51,407 bases of DNA from CAZJYI01 sp964550025 (GTDB taxonomy: Bacteria; Verrucomicrobiota; Kiritimatiellia; UBA8416; CAYOBW01): contig CAZJYI010000077.1 in the NCBI GenBank assembly GCA_964550025.1, forward strand, positions 1 to 51,407, given 5' to 3'. The translations under genes were made by a program, and so were the position numbers. The stretch's first letter is position 1. The number at the start of each line of letters is the position of its first letter. Positions 1 to 5,744 of the stretch are shown piece by piece. Under the pieces are notes generated by a model. It worked only from the letters and a program-made list of their open reading frames with translations, was not told where the DNA came from and did not search any database.

Positions 1-596
1 CAAGTGGCTCAGTTCACATGAGCACAGACGGTTCAGTTTAGCTGAGCGCTATAGTCTTAACAGCGGTCTGCCCAAAAAGTGCTTCACAATCCGCACGGCA
101 GGTCTTACCATTGTCCCGTCGGCACAGTTGTGGTACTTGCCGCGTGGATACGGTCGCACAAACGGGGACGCATTGCCGCAATACACCCCGCCCCGCTGCC
201 CAAATCCACCCGGAAAAACTCCGATGCTGTATTACGGAAGTCGAGCCGTCTAATACTATTGTTGATTGGCCAACTTTGGAAAAGTTGGATCAAAGGGTCG
301 CAGGATGAGTGTTGACGGACACGATTTTCCGTTTAGAATCGAGGCCGGCTGTGAGTCCGACGATGTCGGCGAAACGCTTGGGGCGTTTCAGGCGGCACGG
401 CGGCCGCATCACAGCCGACCCGGAATCGGAAGGCCGACAGGCAATGCTCTACATCCACCCGATCGGCCTCCGCTTCTACCGCCGATCGTGTCCGTCAATC
501 CTGCTCCCGGGAGTCGCGTTGCACGCTCTGGCGGAATCTGGTATGACCTTGGGGTCACCCCCTTTTGAAAGGTGAGACCATTCAACACAGCACATC
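1..596. other. No supported gene at the left edge
   Basis: Several short overlapping frames are open here, but none has a recognisable domain, a convincing ribosome binding site or a signal peptide. Upstream sequence outside the window may explain it. No attC-like palindrome was found in this stretch. Confidence 0.5.
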
Positions 597-626
597 GAAC
601 CGAATGGGCTCATAGCCCATCGGTTC
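597..626. repeat. Strong hairpin immediately upstream of a lipoprotein gene
   Basis: The arms GAACCGAATGGGCT and AGCCCATCGGTTC pair over 13 positions with one unpaired A in the left arm and a 3-base loop. It has no T-tract, so it is not a standard terminator for an upstream gene. The AAC at its left and GTT at its right recall a miniature attC site, but at about 30 bp it is shorter than any attC I know of. Confidence 0.55.
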
Positions 627-647
627 ATGCCGGTCGTTGTGCATAAG

Positions 648-1076
648 ATGATGAGAATGATCGTGACATTATCGGCAGTGTCGTTGCTGTGCGGCTGCGC
701 TGCCGCGCCGGAGAAACCACAGGCAGCATTCCGCACCGTACCGGTTGAGCAAAGCGTACCCACTGTGGCCGTCCGTGCGGATGCGGCCACGCTGGATGCC
801 GCAGCCGCCGGAATGAAGCATGTCGTCACGCGCCCTCAGGCGAAACCATGTTCGACTCGAGATGAGGCCGGTGTTCTGCTGCGCAGCAGCATCCACATTC
901 CGCATCGGCCGTCATCGTGCGCGTTTGTTGAGCACAACGGATTCCTGATGTTCTCTACCCTTTGTTCGACTGAACCCGATGACGGGTCCTTCTCCTCTGG
1001 CTATGCGGTCAAGAAGGGCACATCAGAAATCTATAGCTGGAATCTTGGGGGAAAGGCACAACAAAGTGCTCGATGA
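648..1076 (+). CDS. Small secreted lipoprotein, function unknown
   Basis: The predicted protein of 142 residues opens with a short basic start, a hydrophobic stretch and a lipobox (LLCGC, cysteine near residue 16), so it should be cleaved by signal peptidase II and lipid-anchored. The rest has no family I recognise. The start was placed at the first of three closely spaced ATGs next to the hydrophobic segment. An upstream in-frame ATG at 627 would put extra residues before the signal peptide and overlaps the end of the 597-626 hairpin, so it is less likely. The gene lies at the left of a block of integron-like cassettes, but no clear attC site follows it. Confidence 0.55.
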   Translation: MMRMIVTLSAVSLLCGCAAAPEKPQAAFRTVPVEQSVPTVAVRADAATLDAAAAGMKHVVTRPQAKPCSTRDEAGVLLRSSIHIPHRPSSCAFVEHNGFLMFSTLCSTEPDDGSFSSGYAVKKGTSEIYSWNLGGKAQQSAR

Positions 1077-1174
1077 TATTCGTCACTACGCGCCGAAATC
1101 ATCAGCACAAACATTCTGTGAGAGATGATAGACAACCCGATGACGAACTGATACCGTATTAACGAGGTGACACT

Positions 1175-1387
1175 ATGGCCAACACGTACACAGCGGTAAC
1201 AAAGCAGGACGGAGACTGGTGGATCGGGTGGATTGAGGAAGTCCCCGGTGTGAACTGCCAAGAGCAGACCCATGAGGGTCTTCTTGCCTCCCTGCGTGAA
1301 ACACTACGCGAAGCTCTCGAGTTCAACCGACAGGATGCCATCGGTGCCGCCGTGGCCGACTATACAGAAGAACTGGTCACCGTATGA
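1175..1387 (+). CDS. hicB: HicB-family antitoxin
   Basis: This 70-residue protein matches the compact partial-RNase-H-like HicB fold: the opening TYTAV, the DGDWWIGWIEEVPGV core and a C-terminal helix with LRETLREAL are typical. HicB neutralises HicA and usually represses its own operon. There is a Shine-Dalgarno-like CGAGGTG about seven bases before the ATG. The stop overlaps the start of the toxin gene by four bases (ATGA), the standard coupling of such pairs. The antitoxin lies first, the reverse of the classical hicAB order but common among short HicB variants that lack a DNA-binding tail. Confidence 0.85.
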   Translation: MANTYTAVTKQDGDWWIGWIEEVPGVNCQEQTHEGLLASLRETLREALEFNRQDAIGAAVADYTEELVTV

Positions 1388-1569
1388 AGCGCAACGCGCT
1401 TCTCAAGCACCTCCGTCGCAACGGATGCGAACTGATTCGAGAAGGCGGAAGACACTCATGGTGGGGCAACCCGTCCCGCAACCTGCGCTCTTCCGTGCCC
1501 CGGCATACCGAAGTCAAAGATCAACTGGCACGCAAGATCTGCAAAGACCTTGGCATCCCAGAGATTTGA
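1384..1569 (+). CDS. hicA: HicA-family mRNA interferase toxin
   Basis: This 61-residue protein has the full HicA signature: a basic N-terminal helix (KRNALLKHLRRNGCELI), the catalytic histidine in REGGRHSWW, and the C-terminal PRHTEVKDQLARKICKDLG helix. HicA proteins have a double-stranded-RNA-binding fold and cleave mRNA. The length is normal and no key residue is missing, so the toxin looks intact. It is translationally coupled to the preceding HicB-like gene and is followed within a few bases by an attC-like palindrome, so the pair forms one cassette-sized unit. Confidence 0.85.
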   Translation: MKRNALLKHLRRNGCELIREGGRHSWWGNPSRNLRSSVPRHTEVKDQLARKICKDLGIPEI

Positions 1570-1571
1570 CC

Positions 1572-1643
1572 ACAGAACAGGCCAGATGGAGGCTATCCCA
1601 ATTCCGCTTCGCTCCATTGGGAAGCCTCATCTGCACGTTCGCC
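1572..1643 (+). other. attC-like site after the HicBA cassette
   Basis: Left core ACAGAAC and right core GTTCGCC enclose long complementary arms. The left arm carries CAGATGGAGGCTATCCC and the right arm is the complement of CAGATGAGGCTTCCC, leaving single unpaired G and A bases in the left arm. Unpaired (extrahelical) bases on one arm plus terminal AAC/GTT triplets are the hallmarks of integron attC sites. The right core keeps GTT but departs from the GTTRRRY consensus. Confidence 0.75.
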
Positions 1644-1653
1644 GGAGAAGATG

Positions 1654-1974
1654 ATGAACTCCAAAGAGAAAGCCATTCGCGAGCGGATCCAACACCTTGA
1701 AGACGCTCTCCGCAGAGCCCACGAGTATCTCGAAACCGGAGAGCATGCCCATTGGCATGGCTTCCGCCCGCTGTTCGTTGACAAGGTGAAAGACGGCGAG
1801 GTCCTACCCCCTCACAAGGACTGGGTCCAGAGCATCTTCATTCCGCGTAGGGAGGAGATGTTGAGAAGAACCCAGAAGAGACTCGATAGCCTGGTTTCAA
1901 AGCAAAGGGGTCGAGAAAGATCCCGGAAGAGACAGCGGATTGGCGAACAACACGGTACCACAGGTATCGCCTGA
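1654..1974 (+). CDS. Small charged protein, unknown function, in a cassette
   Basis: The 106-residue product is rich in Arg, Lys and Glu, predicted mainly alpha-helical, with a central motif around FVDKVKDGEVLPPHKDWVQSI. I do not recognise a family. A GGAGA ribosome-binding sequence precedes two adjacent ATGs (1651 and 1654). The second was chosen for spacing, but either is possible. It begins right after the preceding attC-like site and its last codons run into the next one, the usual layout of a single-gene integron cassette. The basic C-terminal tail (KQRGRERSRKRQRIGEQ) therefore may be partly a by-product of reading into the recombination site. Confidence 0.5.
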   Translation: MNSKEKAIRERIQHLEDALRRAHEYLETGEHAHWHGFRPLFVDKVKDGEVLPPHKDWVQSIFIPRREEMLRRTQKRLDSLVSKQRGRERSRKRQRIGEQHGTTGIA

Positions 1975-2011
1975 AGCCGCGCCGAGCGCGTCTCCAGTCG
2001 AACCGTCAACC
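1942..2011 (+). other. Degenerate attC-like site
   Basis: It starts GGCGAACAACACGG, shares the central hairpin GCGCCGAGCGCG with the sites at 3320 and 46150, and ends near GTCAACC. The arms pair only in part (ACGGT with ACCGT) and the right core has lost the GTT triplet, so this is weaker than its neighbours. The stop codon of the preceding gene lies inside it. Confidence 0.4.
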
Positions 2012-2058
2012 TGATTGATGGATGGGAGGAGACTCGAGCCGGGATCGGGAGTTCGGAA

Positions 2059-2132
2059 CCCCTACTCTAGCCCCTACTCTCATCCCCTAATCTCTCACCG
2101 CGCCCTGGGGAGAGTAGGGGCTAGAGTAGGGG
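2059..2132. repeat. Perfect 23-bp inverted repeat with internal repetition
   Basis: The left arm (2059-2081) reads CCCCTACTCTAG followed by CCCCTACTCTC, and the right arm (2110-2132) is its exact reverse complement. Each arm is itself a near-duplication of CCCCTACTCT. The 28-base spacer is unpaired. It lies in a stretch with no supported gene between two attC-like sites, so this cassette appears to carry only a structured DNA or RNA element. Confidence 0.8.
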
Positions 2133-2197
2133 GGGAGAGAACGCGGGAACGGTGCCCTTCCTCGCGCCTTGACCGCACCCCGAACGTTGATTGCATC

Positions 2198-2256
2198 CAT
2201 CAACTGCGTGGAGCCTAGCGTCGCTGGCGCGCCGCAGGCTCACGCTGACGTTGGCG
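2198..2256 (+). other. attC-like site
   Basis: Left core CATCAAC and right core GTTGGCG enclose arms GCGTGGAGCCTAGCG and the complement of GCGTGAGCCTGCG. One G and one A are unpaired in the left arm at the same relative places as in the sites at 1572 and 4284. Fold and cores fit an integron attC site well. Confidence 0.75.
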
Positions 2257-2627
2257 GCAAGCGCCACCGGCCTGCCGTCCGCATGTCAGGCAGGTTGCCC
2301 GAGCAGGCGTGACCGGTGGTGTTGAAGGTGGTCACCCGAGCAACCGCTTTGGGTTGTGCCGGGTGGTTGGTTGTGCAAACGTGGTCAGTGGAGGCGGGCG
2401 GACGGCAGGCCTTCCCCGCGCAAGCGTGGTCGGTTGTGCATCAGGTCATCGCCCGCGCGGAGCGGGTCGGTGGTGCGGCCGCCAACCAGCGGTCGCACGG
2501 TACTGCCAAAGGCGCGCCTTTGAGCAGTCCGACGGTCTCTGTGATGCAACACGAGAACGAGGAAGCGAACGCGGTCGGTGCTGCCGCCTTTGGCAGCCCG
2601 TGAACCGCGACGTTGTGCAGAAGAAGA
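2257..2627. other. Repeat-rich stretch without a gene; possible eroded attC sites
   Basis: No convincing coding region is seen. The segment has three copies of GGTTGTGC (starting 2352, 2369 and 2432) and a related CGTTGTGC at 2611. It also contains several imperfect hairpins, including one around 2486-2550 with ACTGC and AAAGG/CCTTT pairing. The shared GTTGTGC equals the right core of the attC-like site at 2564-2618, so these may be remnants of earlier cassettes. Confidence 0.4.
2564..2618 (+). other. Short attC-like site before the ankyrin cassette
   Basis: AGCGAAC on the left and GTTGTGC on the right flank arms sharing GCGGT and GCTGCC with their complements. At 55 bp it is close to the lower limit for attC sites. 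The ankyrin gene begins ten bases further on. Confidence 0.5.
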
Positions 2628-3389
2628 ATGAAGAAACGGACAAAGATGTGCCTCGGAGGTGTTGCGGCAATCATTGTGGTCGCTGGTGTAGCAATCGCCC
2701 CCACAATCTGGCGTTACTCGTCGTACAGGACAGCACGGCTCACAATTGAATCCGGCGACACCGCAGAAGCCATTCGCTTGATCACGAGGCTCCACGACAA
2801 TCCCTTCTTTGACCTGGATTGGACGGTTCACGGAGCCGTCACGAAACTTCCCCACTGGCATCTGTGCTATGAGAAGATATTCGGTTGCCCGTCATGCAGA
2901 GGCGATTTCTACACACTGCTCTATCATTCAGCGTACAATGGTCATGAAGAACTCACCCGGACCATGATCGACCTTGGTGCTTCGCTTGAGCGATGGGATG
3001 ATAGAGGAGAAAGGGTTCTGCGCGCAGCAGTCATCTCCAAGAATCCAGGCGTCGTACAGCTGGTTATTGACAGAGGTGCAGATGTCAATGCCATCGGAGA
3101 TGGCCCTGTCGGCTTCACTGCTCTCCACATGGCCATCATGGTACGCTGCCAGGAAGAACTTATTACTCTTCTCCTGCAACATGATGTGGACATCAACATA
3201 AGAAACAACAGACGGCAGACGCCGCTAGACTATGCGTATCTCTACAACACGAACATTGTTTCATTCTTGGTGGAACATGGCGCAGTGAGCGGCAAGAGCC
3301 CGTCACAGGACAAGAAGATGCACAACAAACCGTCGCATACCGCTGAAAGCCGCGCCGAAGCGCGTCTTCCAGCGTCTGGTGAACGGTGA
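2628..3389 (+). CDS. Membrane-anchored ankyrin-repeat protein
   Basis: The 253-residue protein has a basic N-terminus and one hydrophobic segment (about residues 8-28) that would anchor it in the inner membrane. Two to three ankyrin repeats follow at about residues 95-220, seen in motifs such as YHSAYNGHEELTRTMIDLG, GVVQLVIDRGADVNAI and RRQTPLDYAYLYNTNIVSFLVEHGA. Ankyrin repeats bind proteins; the partner is unknown. The ATG at 2628 was preferred over an upstream TTG in the preceding attC-like site. The final 20-odd residues (from about KPSHTAESRAEARLP) are translated from the downstream attC-like site and are probably not part of the ancestral domain. Confidence 0.7.
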   Translation: MKKRTKMCLGGVAAIIVVAGVAIAPTIWRYSSYRTARLTIESGDTAEAIRLITRLHDNPFFDLDWTVHGAVTKLPHWHLCYEKIFGCPSCRGDFYTLLYHSAYNGHEELTRTMIDLGASLERWDDRGERVLRAAVISKNPGVVQLVIDRGADVNAIGDGPVGFTALHMAIMVRCQEELITLLLQHDVDINIRNNRRQTPLDYAYLYNTNIVSFLVEHGAVSGKSPSQDKKMHNKPSHTAESRAEARLPASGER

Positions 3390-3397
3390 CGTTCGCA
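3320..3397 (+). other. attC-like site overlapping the end of the ankyrin gene
   Basis: Left core GCACAAC and right core GTTCGCA, with pairing of ACCGT and surrounding bases. The central GCGCCGAAGCGCG hairpin and the flanking GAAAGCC/CTTCCAGCG are nearly identical to the minus-strand site at 46150-46231, which ties the two distant cassette blocks to one family of sites. Confidence 0.75.
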
Positions 3398-3461
3398 CGG
3401 GACAATGAGACTGGAATCTCGGTGGGCATTTGGTATGCTTGGTTTACAAAGGAGATGAAGA

Positions 3462-3722
3462 ATGCCAGAGCTATGCAGATTCTTCGGGATCATCATTCGG
3501 ATGTATTTCGACGAGCACAATCCGCCCCACATCCATGCGGAGCATCAGGGCGGCAAGGCGGTGTTTGACCTGGGTGGCAACATTACTCGGGGTAATCTCA
3601 AGTCACGCACAGCGATCAAACTCGTGCGGGAGTGGATTGATCTGCACGTTCCCGAATTGCAGGAAGATTGGGAACTGGCGCAAGCAGGAAAAGAAATCAA
3701 GAAGATCGCCCCGCTGGATTGA
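3462..3722 (+). CDS. DUF4160 protein, probable toxin-antitoxin component
   Basis: The 86-residue product carries the DUF4160 signature: PxICRFFGIxIRMYFDEHNPPHIHAEH, with clustered histidines and a C-terminal helical region (ELQEDWELAQAGKEIKKI). DUF4160 genes are usually found directly beside DUF2442 genes, and the pair is generally regarded as a toxin-antitoxin module, although biochemical data are sparse. A good AAAGGAG precedes the ATG. The DUF2442 gene follows nine bases downstream, and the two share a cassette bounded by attC-like sites at 3320-3397 and 3962-4039. Confidence 0.8.
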   Translation: MPELCRFFGIIIRMYFDEHNPPHIHAEHQGGKAVFDLGGNITRGNLKSRTAIKLVREWIDLHVPELQEDWELAQAGKEIKKIAPLD

Positions 3723-3730
3723 GGTATATC

Positions 3731-3994
3731 ATGTGGAATATGAACGACGTCCAACAGATCGAATGCAAGTCAGATCATTCCTTTCTTATCGTTTTCGACG
3801 ACAGCACCCATGCTGTGATCGACTTCTCTGAGTACTTCCAACGTGGCCCAATCTTCGAACCTCTCCAGGACCCCGCGTTCTTCCGACAGGCGCGAATCGA
3901 GGGTGGCACCATTGCATGGCCGAACGGTGCGGACATAGCCCCCGAGACCCTGTACGAGAAGTGCGAACAAGTTGCTGCACTCGACAAGAAATAG
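3731..3994 (+). CDS. DUF2442 protein, partner of DUF4160
   Basis: This 87-residue protein fits DUF2442: a central strand-rich part (SFLIVFDDSTHAVIDFSEYF), then PIFEPLQDPAFFRQARIE and a typical closing IAWPNGADIAPETLYE. The start at 3731 is the first in-frame ATG after the DUF4160 stop. ATG at 3740 (MNDVQQIE) is an equally plausible alternative. Its last ten codons, including CEQVAALDKK, run into an attC-like palindrome. It acts presumably as the partner or regulator of the preceding protein. Confidence 0.75.
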   Translation: MWNMNDVQQIECKSDHSFLIVFDDSTHAVIDFSEYFQRGPIFEPLQDPAFFRQARIEGGTIAWPNGADIAPETLYEKCEQVAALDKK

Positions 3995-4039
3995 CGCGCC
4001 GGAGCGCGCCATTTCTTGCGAGTGAGCACGACGTTCGGC
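3962..4039 (+). other. attC-like site with extended stem
   Basis: Left core TGCGAAC and right core GTTCGGC. The inner stem is long: CAAGAAATAGCGCGC on the left against the complement of CAAGAAATGGCGCGC on the right, with an unpaired A in the left CACTCGACAAG. This is one of the clearest sites in the window. Confidence 0.8.
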
Positions 4040-4283
4040 GGGAGAGCGGAACGAATCAAGGGCTGAAAGCCCGGCACAGGGCAGCCCAGGGCGCAGCGGA
4101 GTGTAGCCTTGGGGGTGGGCGGGGCAAGCAGGGGGGTGGAGCCTTTCTGGAGCGAGGAGTGACCGATGGTTCTCAACTCGCTCGCAACAGGCTCAGATCA
4201 TCTTCTCTTTCCCGGTGACCTCGGGCTTCACCCGGGGCTGTGTTGTGGCGGCCTTTCAGGCCTGGGGATCGAGAGAGACGGGA
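4040..4283. other. Gene-less cassette holding a PVC-type dispersed repeat
   Basis: Between two clear attC-like sites there is no credible gene. The sequence AATCAAGGGCTGAAAGCCCG and the GC-rich stretch after it resemble a dispersed non-coding repeat I know from planctomycete and verrucomicrobial genomes. That similarity is recalled, not computed. The spurious translation GFHPG-like reading at about 4210-4260 is typical of this repeat. Confidence 0.4.
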
Positions 4284-4345
4284 GCCGAACCCACGCGTGG
4301 AGGATAGCGCCCCGAAGTCGGCGCATCCTCACGCTGACGTTGGCA
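4284..4345 (+). other. attC-like site
   Basis: Left core GCCGAAC, right core GTTGGCA. The left arm GCGTGGAGGATAGCGCC opposes the complement of GCGTGAGGATGCGCC, leaving one G and one A unpaired, exactly the pattern of the sites at 1572 and 2198. Confidence 0.8.
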
Positions 4346-4362
4346 TCTTGTAGATTGACCAC

Positions 4363-4391
4363 TTGACGTAGATACACCGCGTAGATACACT
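4363..4391 (+). promoter_or_regulatory. brnT promoter, predicted leaderless, with direct repeats
   Basis: TTGACG (4363-4368) and TACACT (4386-4391) are separated by 17 bases. The -10 ends six bases before the GTG start, so transcription would begin at the start codon. GTAGATACAC occurs twice (around 4369-4377 and 4381-4390), overlapping the -10, and is a likely binding site for the BrnA antitoxin. Confidence 0.6.
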
Positions 4392-4397
4392 ATCATT

Positions 4398-4679
4398 GTG
4401 AAGTTTGAATGGGATGACGAGAAGAACCGGGAGAACATGCGTCGGCATGGGATTGACTTCGCCGACGCAACCGAGGTCTTCGGCCATCCCATGCTCACGA
4501 GTCTCGACGATCGAGAAGATTACGGTGAAGACCGATGGATCGGCATCGGTCTGATGCAGGACATCGTGGCGGTCGTTGTGTATGTTGAGTGGATAGAGGA
4601 GGACCGAGTGCGGTTCATCTCCGCACGACCGGCGCTACGTCATGAGAGGAAACGCTACCAAGAAGAAGTCCGGCACTGA
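4398..4679 (+). CDS. brnT: BrnT-family toxin
   Basis: This 93-residue protein is a typical BrnT (DUF497) RNase: KFEWDDEKNRENMRRHGIDFADATEVF at the N-terminus, a central DDREDYGEDRW segment, and VRFISARPALRHERKRY near the end. The family has a RelE-like fold and cleaves mRNA. The GTG start at 4398 is chosen because family members begin exactly at (M)KFEWD. There is no Shine-Dalgarno sequence, but a sigma70-like promoter places the transcription start at the GTG itself. The antitoxin gene overlaps its 3' end by 38 bases. Confidence 0.85.
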   Translation: MKFEWDDEKNRENMRRHGIDFADATEVFGHPMLTSLDDREDYGEDRWIGIGLMQDIVAVVVYVEWIEEDRVRFISARPALRHERKRYQEEVRH

Positions 4680-4911
4680 CTGGGCTCGTCTCCGTCGAAT
4701 CAAGGACGAAGAGATCGACGTTTCGGACATCCCGCCGTTGGATGACGCGTTCTTCAAGAACGCGACACTGCGGATGCCTGAGAACAAGAAGGCAGTCTCG
4801 TTGCGACTCGACGCAGACGTACTCGACTGGTTCAAGGACCAGGGCAGAGGGTACCAGACCCGCATCAATGCCGTTCTCCGTCTGTACATGCAGGCGAAGA
4901 AAGCGCACTGA
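4642..4911 (+). CDS. brnA: BrnA-family antitoxin
   Basis: The 89-residue protein has a flexible N-terminal half (toxin-binding in this family) and a C-terminal ribbon-helix-helix region: KKAVSLRLDADVLDWFKDQG followed by YQTRINAVLRLYMQA. BrnA binds BrnT and represses the operon by binding DNA as a dimer. The N-terminal sequence DWARLRRIKDEEIDVSDIPPLDD is characteristic. The reading frame begins inside brnT, which suggests translational coupling, and the gene stops ten bases before the next attC-like site. Confidence 0.85.
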   Translation: MRGNATKKKSGTDWARLRRIKDEEIDVSDIPPLDDAFFKNATLRMPENKKAVSLRLDADVLDWFKDQGRGYQTRINAVLRLYMQAKKAH

Positions 4912-4920
4912 ACGACCGGA

Positions 4921-5000
4921 TGCCAACAAGACGCCTGCAGCATACCCCGTGGGGCGCGCGGACGCACCCCACGGGTCTGCTGAGTCGCGACGTGTTCGCC
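4921..5000 (+). other. attC-like site after BrnTA
   Basis: Left core TGCCAAC, right core GTTCGCC. CAGCATACCCCGTGGGG opposes the complement of CAGCAGACCCGTGGGG, with an unpaired C and neighbouring mismatch. An 8-bp inner stem (CCCGTGGG) makes a strong hairpin. Confidence 0.75.
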
Positions 5001-5013
5001 CAGAGATGAACGA

Positions 5014-5042
5014 TTGACAACTATACGCCACTGGCGTATGGT
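5014..5042 (+). promoter_or_regulatory. Promoter and palindromic operator of the HigBA-like pair
   Basis: TTGACA (5014-5019) and TATGGT (5037-5042) are 17 bases apart. The perfect palindrome ATACGCC-ACT-GGCGTAT overlaps the -10 and is a likely HigA operator. Nine bases separate the -10 from the ATG, so the leader would be only two or three bases long. Confidence 0.6.
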
Positions 5043-5051
5043 ATAGATGCA

Positions 5052-5366
5052 ATGGTATTCAAAGAAACAAGCGTGTTCACCCGCCAAATCAGCAAGCTGA
5101 TTCCGGATGACGCCTATCGTGAGTTCCAGCAGGAGTTGATCTTCAACCCAACCGCTGGTGACCTGATCAAGGTGAGCGGCGGTCTCCGGAAGATACGCTG
5201 GCGCTCCGCGACAGGAGGCAAGCGTGGTGGAATCAGGGTGATATACTACTGGTACGTGGCCGACAGTGAGATTTACCTCCTTCTCGCCTACGGCAAGAAG
5301 GAGAAAGAGGACCTGTCAGCCAAAGAGATCAAGATCCTTCGGACCTTGGTTGAGGAGAATATGTAA
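5052..5366 (+). CDS. RelE/HigB-like toxin
   Basis: The 104-residue protein belongs to the RelE/ParE superfamily, closest by pattern to the phage-derived HigB branch (COG4737-like). It has FTRQISKLIPDDAYREFQQELIFNP at the start, GDLIKVSGGLRKIRWRSATGGKRGGIRVIYYW in the centre with the basic residues expected of an mRNA interferase, and EIYLLLAYGKKEKEDLSAKEIKILRTLV at the end. All family landmarks are present. The stop and the next start share a base (TAATG), so toxin and antitoxin are coupled. Confidence 0.8.
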   Translation: MVFKETSVFTRQISKLIPDDAYREFQQELIFNPTAGDLIKVSGGLRKIRWRSATGGKRGGIRVIYYWYVADSEIYLLLAYGKKEKEDLSAKEIKILRTLVEENM

Positions 5367-5656
5367 TGAAGAAGGAACTGTTTGCCGAACTGGTTGAGAG
5401 TATTGAGGAAGCTGGCAAGATCCGGAAGGGCTTGCTGAAGCCCTCCCGTACTTTCCGCTATCGTCCCGTGGATATCAAGCGCATCCGCAAAAGACTGCAC
5501 GTCTCCCAGTCCCAGTTCTCCCTCATGATCGGCGTCAGCAAGTCGACACTACAGAACTGGGAGCAGGGCAGAAGGGAACCAGAGGGCCCCGCAAAGGCAT
5601 TGCTGCGCGTTGTGGACAAGCGGCCAGAAGCTGTCCTCGAGGCCCTCCAAGCCTGA
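5366..5656 (+). CDS. HigA-like antitoxin, XRE helix-turn-helix
   Basis: The 96-residue protein has an N-terminal toxin-contact segment (ELFAELVESIEEAGKIRKG) and a helix-turn-helix of the XRE type at about residues 36-85 (IKRIRKRLHVSQSQFSLMIGV then STLQNWEQGRREPEGPA). It should neutralise the preceding toxin and repress the operon through the palindrome that overlaps the -10. It ends nine bases before an attC-like site, completing a two-gene cassette. Confidence 0.82.
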   Translation: MKKELFAELVESIEEAGKIRKGLLKPSRTFRYRPVDIKRIRKRLHVSQSQFSLMIGVSKSTLQNWEQGRREPEGPAKALLRVVDKRPEAVLEALQA

Positions 5657-5665
5657 CAGGAGACG

Positions 5666-5724
5666 GGCCAACAAGAGCAGTCGGGCGTATGGCTTACAGC
5701 CGCCGTTCACTGCCGACGTTCGCG
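5666..5724 (+). other. attC-like site
   Basis: Left core GGCCAAC and right core GTTCGCG. The arms share GCAGT and GGCG with their complements, with an unpaired base in the left arm. At 59 bp it is short. Pairing is weaker than at 3962 or 4284. Confidence 0.6.
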
Positions 5725-5744
5725 CTCAAGAGAAAGGAATCCGA

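Noticed and set aside
2309..2749. Long plus-strand open frame rich in Gly, Arg and Cys
   Set aside because: It runs through the repeat-rich stretch and overlaps the ankyrin gene in another frame. Composition is that of GC-rich non-coding DNA, with no ribosome binding site.
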